The position numbers and the translations under genes were made by a program. The notes beneath the pieces are model-generated. The model saw nothing but the letters and a program-made list of their open reading frames with translations. It made no database searches and was not told where the DNA came from. A stretch of DNA of 64,000 bases, from assembly GCA_030442035.1 (NCBI GenBank), contig JAUJEA010000005.1:310001-374000 (forward strand). The letters run 5' to 3'. The stretch is from Splendidivirga corallicola (GTDB lineage Bacteria > Bacteroidota > Bacteroidia > Cytophagales > Cyclobacteriaceae). Shown in pieces: positions 55,354 to 64,000 of the stretch; the first letter of the stretch is position 1; each line of letters starts with the position of its first letter.

Positions 55354-55425
55354 CAACAAATAAACAATAATGCGAAACAGCATAGTCAATACCAATATAG
55401 CTCGGTACCATAATATTTCGACGTA

Positions 55426-56895
55426 ATGAAAAATAACCTTAAGTTTCTATATCTACTCATACTCCTATGGCCATGGATTCAGAATGTTCATGCCCAAACC
55501 GTACTTACATTAGACAAGTCATTAGAGATCGCTCGTGATAAAAGTCCGGATATCCTGAAATCTACATATAACCTTGAGGGTAACCGAAAACAACTGGAGG
55601 CACAACAGGCCGCACTCCGGTCAAAATTTTCGTTGTCGATCACGCCTCTTCAATTCAATCGTACCAGGTCATTCAACAACTTCTTTTCAACCTGGAACAC
55701 CAGTGAAGAAACAAGTACGTTTGGGACTTTCAGAATATCACAGCCAATAAAATTTACGGATGGTACGATTACCCTTGTTAACAGATTTGCCTACCAGGAT
55801 TCCTTTAGTGAATTCCAGGATGTAACCAATACTTCTTACAGCAACAATTTATATATCCAACTGGATCAACCCGTTTTTACTTATAACCGGACCAAATTAC
55901 AGCTCCAGGAATTGGAATTGAACCTGGAAAACTCCCAACTGAGTCATGCGATGCAGTTACTTAATCTTGAAAAGAACGTAACTCAGAATTTTTACACTGT
56001 ATACCAGAATCAGAATAGCTTACAGATTGCCAGGGAAGAATTCAGCAATCAGCAAATAAGCTATGATATCACCAAAAACAAAGTTGAGGCCGGCTTATTG
56101 GCAAAGGAAGAATTGTACCAGGCAGAACTTAATCTTGCTACAAGTCGATCCACAGTACAAAACCAGGAAGTAGCACTGGAAAATGCCAAAGATGCATTTA
56201 AGAGAATCATTGGGCTTTCACTCTTTGAGGACATTACAGTACTAGCCAATATCGCGCTAAATCCTGTCGAGATAGACCTTAATAAAGCCATAGATCACGG
56301 TTTGGAAAAAAGAATGGAACTGAGACAAAGAGAGATCTCCATTGAAAAATCTCAGTTCGATTTAATTCGCACCAACGCTCAAAATGAATTTAAAGGAAAT
56401 ATTTCAGTCTCCATGGGTTTGATCGGAGATAATGAAAGGTGGCGGGATGTTTATGAATCACCGACCAAAAATCCAAGCGTTGCAGTAACCTTTGATATTC
56501 CATTGTGGGATTGGGGAGAAAAAAAGGCCAGAATGGCTGCCTCCAGAGCCAATATGGAAGTAAGTAAAATTGACCTGGGTGATCAGAGAAATGATATTAT
56601 CATTACCATCAGACAGGTTTACAGAAGTCTTTCAAACCTTGAAACTCAAATTGAAATAGCAAGACAAAATGTTAAAAACGCGGAGTTGACCTATGATATC
56701 AACCTGGAACGATATCGCAATGGAGACCTTACAAGTATGGATCTTAACCTGTTCCAAAACCAATTATCCGAAAAGAAAAGTGCTCTGTCGAATGCACTTA
56801 TTAATTATAAATTGGAATTACTGAATCTGAAAATTCAAACATTATGGGATTTTGAAATTCAGCAACCCGTTTTGGAAGAAACTTCAGATCAGTGA
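55426..56895 (+). CDS. TolC-family outer-membrane efflux channel
   Basis: This 489-residue protein has a signal peptide ending NVHAQ. Two long helical-hairpin repeats (about 170-260 and 395-460) are separated by strand regions, as in the OEP/TolC family. Typical segments are GLLAKEELYQAELNLATSRSTV and NLERYRNGDLTSMDLNLFQ. It forms the outer-membrane duct of tripartite pumps. It lies 72 bp after the permease and is followed by the adaptor and RND genes. Confidence 0.9.
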   Translation: MKNNLKFLYLLILLWPWIQNVHAQTVLTLDKSLEIARDKSPDILKSTYNLEGNRKQLEAQQAALRSKFSLSITPLQFNRTRSFNNFFSTWNTSEETSTFGTFRISQPIKFTDGTITLVNRFAYQDSFSEFQDVTNTSYSNNLYIQLDQPVFTYNRTKLQLQELELNLENSQLSHAMQLLNLEKNVTQNFYTVYQNQNSLQIAREEFSNQQISYDITKNKVEAGLLAKEELYQAELNLATSRSTVQNQEVALENAKDAFKRIIGLSLFEDITVLANIALNPVEIDLNKAIDHGLEKRMELRQREISIEKSQFDLIRTNAQNEFKGNISVSMGLIGDNERWRDVYESPTKNPSVAVTFDIPLWDWGEKKARMAASRANMEVSKIDLGDQRNDIIITIRQVYRSLSNLETQIEIARQNVKNAELTYDINLERYRNGDLTSMDLNLFQNQLSEKKSALSNALINYKLELLNLKIQTLWDFEIQQPVLEETSDQ

Positions 56896-56944
56896 ATTAT
56901 GAATTTTTAGTTAAGAATTTTGAATTGAAAAAATACACAACCTG

Positions 56945-58120
56945 ATGATACCTAAAATTACCATAAACAAAATTGATGCTTCTGCCAATCAGGTAGACCC
57001 AATAGCACAAGCCTCAAGAATTGAAGCATTGAGTTTGATCCCTCAACACTTCAAAACATCAACATTTCAATACACCATTATGATAGCAGGGATTGTTTGT
57101 TGCCTGTTATTATTCTCGTGTAATGAAAGAGATCAATCCATTGATGCGGATATCAAGGTTCCTGTTTCTGTCATGGACCTCAAACCACAATCCATAGAGC
57201 GTTTTATTAAAACCACGGGTACGGTGTATCCCACACAGGAAGTTTACCTGAAATCGCAATTTACAGGAGCCTATTTTCTGCAGACCAATCCTGCTACGCG
57301 TAAACCATTTGCTTTAGGTGATAGAGTTAGAAAAGGTCAGGTAATTGTGAAGATAGAAGATAAAGAGTTTGAGAACAACACTAAAATAGAATCTCAAAGG
57401 CTTAACCTGGAAGTAACCAAAAACAATTTAGAAAAGCAGAAATCACTTCATGAAAAGGGCGGGGTGACTTTCAGAGAACTCAAAAATGCCGAAATCGAAT
57501 ACATCAATGCCAAATACGCTTACGATAATGCAGCATTACAATTGGAAAAAATGGTTATCAAAGCCCCTTTTGATGGCATCATTGTAGAGCTGCCCTATTT
57601 CACGGCTGGTGTGAAAGTGGATGCCAATGTCCAAATGGTAAAGGTCATGAATTATAGCAAGCTTTTGATGGATATTAAATTACCGGAAAAACATTTGGCA
57701 GAAGTAAAAACGGGTCAGCAGGTAAGGGTCATGAATTATACCATATCGAAAGATACGCTCACAGGAAGAATAAGCCAGATCTCTCCCGTGATCTCACCGG
57801 AAACAAGAACTTTTCAAGGGGTATTGGAAATCGACAATCCTAACATGGTTATGAGGCCAGGTATGTTTGTAAAAGCTGAGCTGGTTGTAGAGAAAAGAGA
57901 AAATACCATCGTAATTCCTAAAGAAGTTATCATATCAAAGCAGCAAGGGATGGTTGTGTTTGTTGTGGAAAATGGCAGTGCGGTTGAAAAGAATATCGCA
58001 ACCGGGCTTGAAAACCCTGATCATATAGAAGTTGTCAAGGGGCTTGATATGAATCAGCGACTGGTCATAACAGGATTTGAAACACTTAGGAACAACTCGA
58101 AGGTCAGTGTTGTAAGATAG
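56945..58120 (+). CDS. RND membrane-fusion (adaptor) lipoprotein
   Basis: This HlyD/AcrA-type periplasmic adaptor links an inner-membrane pump to TolC. The lipobox is in LLLFSC, anchoring the protein to the inner membrane. After it come beta-barrel and lipoyl strands (VYPTQEVYLKSQ, DRVRKGQVIVKIED), a short helical hairpin (about 145-190), the second lipoyl half (IKAPFDGIIVELPY) and membrane-proximal strands. The annotated ATG 56945 gives 391 residues with an unusual 48-residue lead. ATG 57080, giving 346 residues with the signal at the very start, is a credible alternative. Confidence 0.9.
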   Translation: MIPKITINKIDASANQVDPIAQASRIEALSLIPQHFKTSTFQYTIMIAGIVCCLLLFSCNERDQSIDADIKVPVSVMDLKPQSIERFIKTTGTVYPTQEVYLKSQFTGAYFLQTNPATRKPFALGDRVRKGQVIVKIEDKEFENNTKIESQRLNLEVTKNNLEKQKSLHEKGGVTFRELKNAEIEYINAKYAYDNAALQLEKMVIKAPFDGIIVELPYFTAGVKVDANVQMVKVMNYSKLLMDIKLPEKHLAEVKTGQQVRVMNYTISKDTLTGRISQISPVISPETRTFQGVLEIDNPNMVMRPGMFVKAELVVEKRENTIVIPKEVIISKQQGMVVFVVENGSAVEKNIATGLENPDHIEVVKGLDMNQRLVITGFETLRNNSKVSVVR

Positions 58121-58191
58121 ATTTCAGAAAGCATGTAGCAGATCAAAAGTTACAGGCGCCAAAAAAACTTCAACACTTCAATATAGATAGT

Positions 58192-61100
58192 ATGAAAAAT
58201 ATTGTTGCTTTCGCTGTTAAATTTCCCATTACAATCATCATGATGGTATGCGGCGTTTTGCTATTGGGGATCATCTCCTTTGATAATCTAGGCATCGATT
58301 TATTCCCAAATCTCAATAGCCCAAGACTTTTTGTGGAGATCAAAGCCGGTGAAAGGCCTCCGGAGGAAATAGAAAAACAATTCATAGAAGGCATTGAATC
58401 CCTGGCTATCCGGCAAAAGGGTGTTACCCAGGTATCCTCCATATCAAAAGCTGGTTCAGGTCGCATCACTGTCCAGTATTCCTGGGATAAGGACATGGAC
58501 CAGGCCTTCTTAGAGCTTCAAAAGTCATTGACAAGTTATTCACAAAATAGTGACATCGAGGAGTTGACAATAACACAGCACGATCCCAATGCCACTCCGG
58601 TCATGATCATAGGCCTTTATCATCCCAATGTTGATGATTTCAATGAGTTAAGGAAAACAGCTGAGAACTATATTAGAAATGAGCTTATAAGACTTGAAGG
58701 CATCGCAGATGTAAAATTGGCAGGGCAACTAGAAGAAGAAATCGTGATTGATACCGATCCTTTTTTACTGGAATCTTATGGACTATCGGTGGATCAGTTA
58801 GTTGGCAAAATCCAAAGTTATAATAGAAGTGTTTCAGGAGGTTCCATAGAAGAGCTTGGGAAAAAATACATTATCAAAGGAACAAGCATTGTCTCTAATG
58901 CCGATGATCTGGAGGAAATTGTGGTTGGTTATACTACGAAGTCTAATGGTGAGCAAAGTCCTGCAGCAGTACAACAGAATCAAGAGCAACAAAATCAAAG
59001 CAACTTTAACAAAGTTCCTATTTTATTGAGAGAGGTAGCCCGGGTATCGGTAAAAGACAAAGATGCCAATAATATTGTAAGGATCAATCAAACCAGAAGT
59101 TTGGGGCTTTCTGTTTACAAGGAAACAAAATTCAATACAGTAAAAGCTGTAGAGGAACTTGAAACTGCACTGAAAGAGATAGAAAAGGCACTGCCGGGGT
59201 ATCAATTTGTGATCGTACAAAACCAGGGCAATTTTATTCTTCAAGCTATTAATGAAGTGGAAGAATCAGGTTTGTTAGGCGCATTGTTTGCCATTATTGT
59301 CCTGTTTGTTTTTCTGAGGCGTGTTGGCACTACATTTATCATTAGTGTGGCTATCCCGGTGTCCATCGTCGCCACTTTTAATCTCATGTATTTCAATGAT
59401 CTTTCTCTCAATGTTATGACCTTGGGAGGTCTTGCTTTAGGGGCAGGGATGCTGGTTGACAATGCGATTGTCGTAATGGAAAATATTTTCCGTAATCTTG
59501 AATCAGGATTGAGCATAAAAGAAGCTGCTATCAAAGGGACTTCGGAGGTAAGCGGCGCTATCACCGCCTCCACAATTACCACCATTATTGTATTTCTGCC
59601 CATTGTATATGTACATGGTGCTTCCGGAGAGCTCTTCAAAGATCAGGCCTGGACTGTGGCGTTTTCACTGATATCTTCTCTGGTTGTTGCTATTCTGGTA
59701 ATTCCAATGTTGTTTACCCGTGTTTTCAAAGCTTCATCATCAACTACCAAAAAGAAATCCATAGAATTCAAAGGTTATGGTAACTTCCTCCAAAGGATCT
59801 TAAAATTAAGAGTAATTGTGATCTTTCTGGCCGCTGTTGCTGTCGGAACAGCCTACTACTTACTATCTGTGATAGGCAGCGAATACATGCCCAAAGCAGA
59901 TACACGGGCTATCGCGATTGACATTGAACTTCCTGAGGGAACTAAGCTGGAGAGAACACATAATACAGTAAAACAGATAGAGCATCAGGTATACACCTTG
60001 TTTGATGAACACATAAAAAATGTCTACAGTCATATTGGAACCAACGAGGACGAAACAGCTGTTGCCGAAAACTCATTCGAAGATGAGCACACAGCTAACA
60101 TAAAAATAATCTTCAAAGAAGATAGTCCTATCGGATCTCAAAAAGCTATTACCGCTCTTGGTACTTTTTTACAGAGTGTACCTGAACTGAAAGTTCATTT
60201 CTCAGAAGATGAAAGTGCCTTACAAACCATCATTGGGACGGAAGAAGCCCCATTGGTTGTGGAAGTAAAAGGTAGGGATTTCAAAGAGATTGAAACAATC
60301 CTAAACCAGGTAGAAGAGCATATGCTGTCCAATACGGATTTCTTTAATATAAAATCTTCTATGGAGGATCGCATGACACAGATAGAAGTAAAGGTAGATA
60401 AATACATGGCCGGACTTCATAATATCACTACGGAAAGCATTACCAACCAGGTTAAAGATCAGCTTTCCGGTAAGGATGCAGGGCAATTGGAAAAGGGTGG
60501 CGAAATGCAGGACATTTTAATAAAAATACCAGAGGTAGCTTTGGGGCAATTGGATAATATAACCTTGAAGAACGGAACACAATCGCTTCGTTTGGATGAA
60601 GTAGCAAAGGTCCAAACAATTTTAGCTCCAAGTGCTATTCAAAGAAGAAATCAGAATCGAGTAGGCACCATCGCTGCACAGGTGAATGATGAAAAGCCTT
60701 TCGATAGGATTGTGAAAGATCTGGAAACTGATCTGGCAGGAATAGTATTACCACCAAACTATAGAATAGAAGTCATTGGTGAAGAGCTAAAACGGAAGGA
60801 ATCTGTTCAGAACCTGACCTTTGCTTTACTACTTTCTATTGTATTGGTATATATGGTGCTTGCATCACAATTTGAATCATTGCTTCATCCATTTACCATA
60901 TTACTCACTATACCGCTTGCAGGAGTAGGTGCTGTGTTGATTTTCTTCTTTTTAGGGCAGCCGCTAAACATTATGGCCTACATTGGCATCATCATGTTAA
61001 CGGGTATTGCCGTAAACGATTCTATTATACTGGTAGATGCGATCAACAGAAACAAGGTTTCCGGAATGCCGCTGGTAGATGCCATTGTAAAAGCCGGCCA

Positions 61101-61332
61101 ACAGCGCATCAGACCTATCATTATGACCAGTTTAACAACCATTTTAGCGCTGCTACCACTGACCTTTGGATTTGGCGAAAGTGTCTCATTAAGGTCCCCG
61201 ATGGCCTATGCAGTTATCGGTGGCCTGGTCACTTCAACACTACTTACCCTGGTGATAATTCCATGTGTGTATATGGTATTGGATCAATTGTTCACACGTT
61301 CCGGAAGTGAGGTTTCAGGTCTTAGCTCTTAG
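58192..61332 (+). CDS. RND efflux transporter (AcrB/Mex type), first
   Basis: This 1046-residue proton-driven pump is in the inner membrane. Twelve membrane helices flank two large periplasmic loops. The fourth helix reads GGLALGAGMLVDNAIVVMEN, where the second of the usual Asp pair is Asn, common in this branch. A Gln-rich linker (about 262-275) sits in the first loop. The end helices (GIAVNDSIILVDAINR) are typical. The substrate is unknown. It is expected to work with the upstream adaptor and channel. Confidence 0.93.
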   Translation: MKNIVAFAVKFPITIIMMVCGVLLLGIISFDNLGIDLFPNLNSPRLFVEIKAGERPPEEIEKQFIEGIESLAIRQKGVTQVSSISKAGSGRITVQYSWDKDMDQAFLELQKSLTSYSQNSDIEELTITQHDPNATPVMIIGLYHPNVDDFNELRKTAENYIRNELIRLEGIADVKLAGQLEEEIVIDTDPFLLESYGLSVDQLVGKIQSYNRSVSGGSIEELGKKYIIKGTSIVSNADDLEEIVVGYTTKSNGEQSPAAVQQNQEQQNQSNFNKVPILLREVARVSVKDKDANNIVRINQTRSLGLSVYKETKFNTVKAVEELETALKEIEKALPGYQFVIVQNQGNFILQAINEVEESGLLGALFAIIVLFVFLRRVGTTFIISVAIPVSIVATFNLMYFNDLSLNVMTLGGLALGAGMLVDNAIVVMENIFRNLESGLSIKEAAIKGTSEVSGAITASTITTIIVFLPIVYVHGASGELFKDQAWTVAFSLISSLVVAILVIPMLFTRVFKASSSTTKKKSIEFKGYGNFLQRILKLRVIVIFLAAVAVGTAYYLLSVIGSEYMPKADTRAIAIDIELPEGTKLERTHNTVKQIEHQVYTLFDEHIKNVYSHIGTNEDETAVAENSFEDEHTANIKIIFKEDSPIGSQKAITALGTFLQSVPELKVHFSEDESALQTIIGTEEAPLVVEVKGRDFKEIETILNQVEEHMLSNTDFFNIKSSMEDRMTQIEVKVDKYMAGLHNITTESITNQVKDQLSGKDAGQLEKGGEMQDILIKIPEVALGQLDNITLKNGTQSLRLDEVAKVQTILAPSAIQRRNQNRVGTIAAQVNDEKPFDRIVKDLETDLAGIVLPPNYRIEVIGEELKRKESVQNLTFALLLSIVLVYMVLASQFESLLHPFTILLTIPLAGVGAVLIFFFLGQPLNIMAYIGIIMLTGIAVNDSIILVDAINRNKVSGMPLVDAIVKAGQQRIRPIIMTSLTTILALLPLTFGFGESVSLRSPMAYAVIGGLVTSTLLTLVIIPCVYMVLDQLFTRSGSEVSGLSS

Positions 61333-61388
61333 TTTACAGGTTTTAATGATACAAAAATGTCTGACAATAAATTTCAACACACCGTTCT

Positions 61389-64000
61389 ATGAAAGTAATT
61401 ATCAATCGTAAGACATTGGTGAGCATGCTTTTTTTAGGATTAACCATGTTAGGTTATATATCCTTCAAGAAACTACCTGTAGAACTGTTCCCAAATGCTG
61501 AGCTTCCTGTGTTGATTGTACAGATCAACACGCAAACCGAAGTTGATCCAAGATACATTGAAAATCAAGCAGTCATACCGCTGGAAGGTGCTATTGGAAC
61601 ACTGGAGGGCATTGAAAAGATAGAATCCTCTGCTGATGCCAGAAGAGGACTGATCTTCGTTTCTTTCACCCAACAAACAAATATTAAATATGCCTACCTC
61701 AAATTGCAGCAGAAGGTAGATAAACTCAAAGCAACACTTCCTGAGGAGTTCTTTGTAAACATTATCCGGGTTGATACCGAACAGTTGAGCGGACAGTTTA
61801 TGAGCTTACAGGTATTGGGGGAAGGTGGCGTTGACAGAGTAAGAAACGTTGCAGACCAGGAAATTGTCAATAAACTCAGTGATATTGATGGTGTGGCCAG
61901 TGCACAGGTTTTTGGTGGTCGTCAGAAGACCATTGAAATCATCATGAATGACAAAATTTGTGAGGCACATGGGATCACTCCGAATACCATCAGAAATGTT
62001 TTATCCAAAAACACATCCAGCAAAACATATGTTGGGCATGTAGGAGATGCTGCCAATAGATATTTTGTGAATGTAACCGCCGAACTGGATGATATTAAAA
62101 ATATTCAGAACCTTGTAGTTGTAGAAAAAGGTCCCCTCCTCCTCAAGGATGTGGCCGAAGTATTTTTTGGTTTGAAAGAGCAAACCTCTTTGAGCAGAGT
62201 AAACGGCAAAGATGCTGTTTCCATTCAACTTGTTAAGGATACTCAAGTTAATATTATTGATTTATCCCACAGGACTATAGATGCAATAGAAGTACTCAAC
62301 AACGAATTGGCACCTAAAGGAGTTGAAATTAATATTCAATTCAACCAGGCTGAAATCATGGAAAAAAATATCAACCAGATCATCAACCTTGCCCTGGTTG
62401 GAGGTTTATTGGCTGTTTTCATTCTATGGATATTTCTACGCAAAATACGGTTAGTGATTACCATGGCCCTGTCAATACCGGTTTCCGTATTTACAGCATT
62501 CAATTTCTTTTATGCATTTGATATCAGTGTAAACAGTCTTACCCTGGTGGGAATGGCCCTGGCTATTGGCATGCTGCTTGACAACAGTGTTGTGGTTATC
62601 GAAAACATCTATCGCCATGTAGCCAACAGAAGGAAAGCCGATGAAGCAGTTATACTGGGAACCAAAGAAATATGGCGGTCCGTGTTTGCCGCCACACTTA
62701 CCACCATCACTGTATTTGTTCCTTTTATCTTTTCCGAGAACTACCTGGTCAAGCTTATTGGTACACACATAGGTGTATCAATTATTTCCACGCTGGTGGT
62801 ATCATTGGCCGTGGCACTGATATTGGTGCCCATGTTGACACACTATGTTATCAAGCGTTCTCCCGAAGATGAGATCAGTCTGTTCAGAAATGTTTCTATC
62901 CGCCAAAGATTGATCCAGATCTATATACTCACTTTGAAAGCTTGTTTGCGTTATCCGGCCAGAACCACTGTGGGTAGTGTCGTTATTTTCTTTATTGCTA
63001 TTTTGATCTGCTTGTGGGTAAGTGTAGGAAATTTAAGGGAAATTGAACAGCCGGAATTAAGCTTATTTGTCAACATGCCACAAGGTTCAACCTTGGCAGC
63101 CACTGATGAGATTGTCAGGAAGCTGGAGGAACAAATAGAGCCTTTTGAGGAAAAAGAGCAAATAACCAGTATTATCAATGAAGGTGAAGCTCGCTTAGGC
63201 ATCAAGCTAAAAGAAGATTTCGAAAAAATCGGTGGACAAAGTGTCGAGGATGTCAAGACCAGGCTCCAGGAACTGGCGCGAGGTTATCGCAATGCCGAAA
63301 TCACCATGGACCAACAGGCCGCAAATAGTGGGTCACCTTCAGGAGGTGGACAATCTGAAATGGGAGGCTTTGAGCGATTGCTTGGTATTGGCAGTGAACG
63401 GGAAAGAATACTTATCAAGGGACAGGATTTTGAGTTGATGAAAACCATTGCCAGAGATTTGAGATCATATCTTGGTAACCTCGCGTCCATTCGTCGAAGT
63501 TTTATGAACATCAATGAGAACAGACCTGAGGCACACATCCTATTTGATCAACACCTGATGAGCGAATATGATATAAGTCTTAATAACGTCATGGCTGAAT
63601 TGGGTGGCTTTCAAAAAGAATTTTCTTCAGGAATAAAATTCAAGCATGGTATTGATGAATATGACATTACAATTAGAAATGGCATACAAATCGATGAAGA
63701 GCCAAGGTCCATGGATGATCTTAAAAAACTTGTTGTCAAGTCTAATACAGGCGCTAATTATGAGTTACAAAAGTTCAGTAATGTTGTTTATGCTACCGGA
63801 ACTTCAGGAATCAGAAGGTTAAACCAGGAAAAACAAATAGAATTAACCTACTCCTTTATACAGGAAGTCCTGGACTCGGAATCGTTGTTAGAAGCCTCCA
63901 GGTTAGAAATTGATGAATTGGTAGCCAATATCAATGTACCCTCCGGTGTTGCCATAGAAGTGATCCATGAAGAAACCGGTTTAGAAGATTTTTATTTTCT
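61389..64000 (+). CDS. RND efflux transporter, second, cut by window edge
   Basis: The frame from ATG 61389 (MKVIINRKTLVSMLFLGLTM) is open for 870 codons to the edge, so about the last 15-20 per cent is missing. It shows an RND N-terminal helix, KLPVELFPNAELPVLIVQI, porter loops, and the fourth helix GMALAIGMLLDNSVVVIEN with Leu-Asp-Asn in the proton-relay position. A Gly/Ser-rich insertion (about 635-650) lies in the second loop. It starts 56 bp after the first RND gene, so two pumps share one adaptor and channel in the cluster, possibly as a hetero-complex. Confidence 0.9.
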   Translation, partial: MKVIINRKTLVSMLFLGLTMLGYISFKKLPVELFPNAELPVLIVQINTQTEVDPRYIENQAVIPLEGAIGTLEGIEKIESSADARRGLIFVSFTQQTNIKYAYLKLQQKVDKLKATLPEEFFVNIIRVDTEQLSGQFMSLQVLGEGGVDRVRNVADQEIVNKLSDIDGVASAQVFGGRQKTIEIIMNDKICEAHGITPNTIRNVLSKNTSSKTYVGHVGDAANRYFVNVTAELDDIKNIQNLVVVEKGPLLLKDVAEVFFGLKEQTSLSRVNGKDAVSIQLVKDTQVNIIDLSHRTIDAIEVLNNELAPKGVEINIQFNQAEIMEKNINQIINLALVGGLLAVFILWIFLRKIRLVITMALSIPVSVFTAFNFFYAFDISVNSLTLVGMALAIGMLLDNSVVVIENIYRHVANRRKADEAVILGTKEIWRSVFAATLTTITVFVPFIFSENYLVKLIGTHIGVSIISTLVVSLAVALILVPMLTHYVIKRSPEDEISLFRNVSIRQRLIQIYILTLKACLRYPARTTVGSVVIFFIAILICLWVSVGNLREIEQPELSLFVNMPQGSTLAATDEIVRKLEEQIEPFEEKEQITSIINEGEARLGIKLKEDFEKIGGQSVEDVKTRLQELARGYRNAEITMDQQAANSGSPSGGGQSEMGGFERLLGIGSERERILIKGQDFELMKTIARDLRSYLGNLASIRRSFMNINENRPEAHILFDQHLMSEYDISLNNVMAELGGFQKEFSSGIKFKHGIDEYDITIRNGIQIDEEPRSMDDLKKLVVKSNTGANYELQKFSNVVYATGTSGIRRLNQEKQIELTYSFIQEVLDSESLLEASRLEIDELVANINVPSGVAIEVIHEETGLEDFYF

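Overview
The window is 64 kb of an AT-rich chromosome from a member of the Bacteroidota, most likely a marine- or soil-type Cytophagales relative. This placement is inferred from several signals. There is a complete alternative complex III (ACIII) plus aa3-type oxidase locus in the Bacteroidota order. One secreted protease carries a type IX secretion (T9SS) C-terminal sorting domain. Bacteroidota-restricted families such as DUF4290 are present. Promoters fit the TTTG-N19-TAnnTTTG pattern of this phylum. DnaG is of the zinc-less kind. No rRNA, tRNA, CRISPR array, transposase or prophage was seen.

Layout. 1-2.7 kb: a partial hypothetical gene, an MlaE/MlaF lipid-transport pair and a convergent methyltransferase. 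3.2-10.4 kb: a very large NtrY-like histidine kinase translationally coupled to a large outer-membrane protein, bracketed on both sides by repeat-rich spacers. 10.8-28.1 kb: a leftward respiratory locus, actABCDEF followed by ctaCDAB, two subunit III genes, subunit IV, a SCO-like protein that has lost its copper ligands, and DUF420, a small membrane protein and DUF983. A strong phylum-type promoter sits upstream of actA. 28.4-33.2 kb: a hypothetical protein, two tandem VOC proteins, DUF2461 and an ACSF3-like malonyl-CoA synthetase. 33.3-34.5 kb: a compact cassette of three overlapping, unrecognised genes with its own promoter-like sequence and a 25-bp palindrome. This is the best candidate for an undescribed system.

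34.9-39.9 kb: surE, an exported hypothetical protein, ribBA and dnaG. 40.0-40.4 kb: a spacer that appears to hold a structured non-coding RNA ending in an intrinsic terminator. 40.4-45.0 kb: an Mrp/Nfu iron-sulfur pair and a secreted M43 metalloprotease. 45.3-50.6 kb: a UvrD/PcrA helicase, DUF4290, murA (active-site Cys replaced by Asp) and an exported propeller-like protein. 50.8-64.0 kb: a rightward transport cluster with an ABC ATPase, a giant permease fused to extracytoplasmic domains, a TolC-like channel, a membrane-fusion adaptor and two RND pumps, the second cut by the window edge.

How the genes work together. ACIII takes electrons from menaquinol to cytochrome c. The Cta proteins make heme A and form the oxidase that consumes those electrons, so the 17-kb locus is a near-complete terminal respiratory chain. 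The right-hand efflux genes supply the inner-membrane, periplasmic and outer-membrane parts of tripartite pumps. Several genes (the kinase, DUF420, the ACSF3-like ligase, dnaG and the M43 protease) have no possible ATG start and appear to use TTG. Start choices are explained gene by gene. All function calls come from reading motifs; no database search was run.
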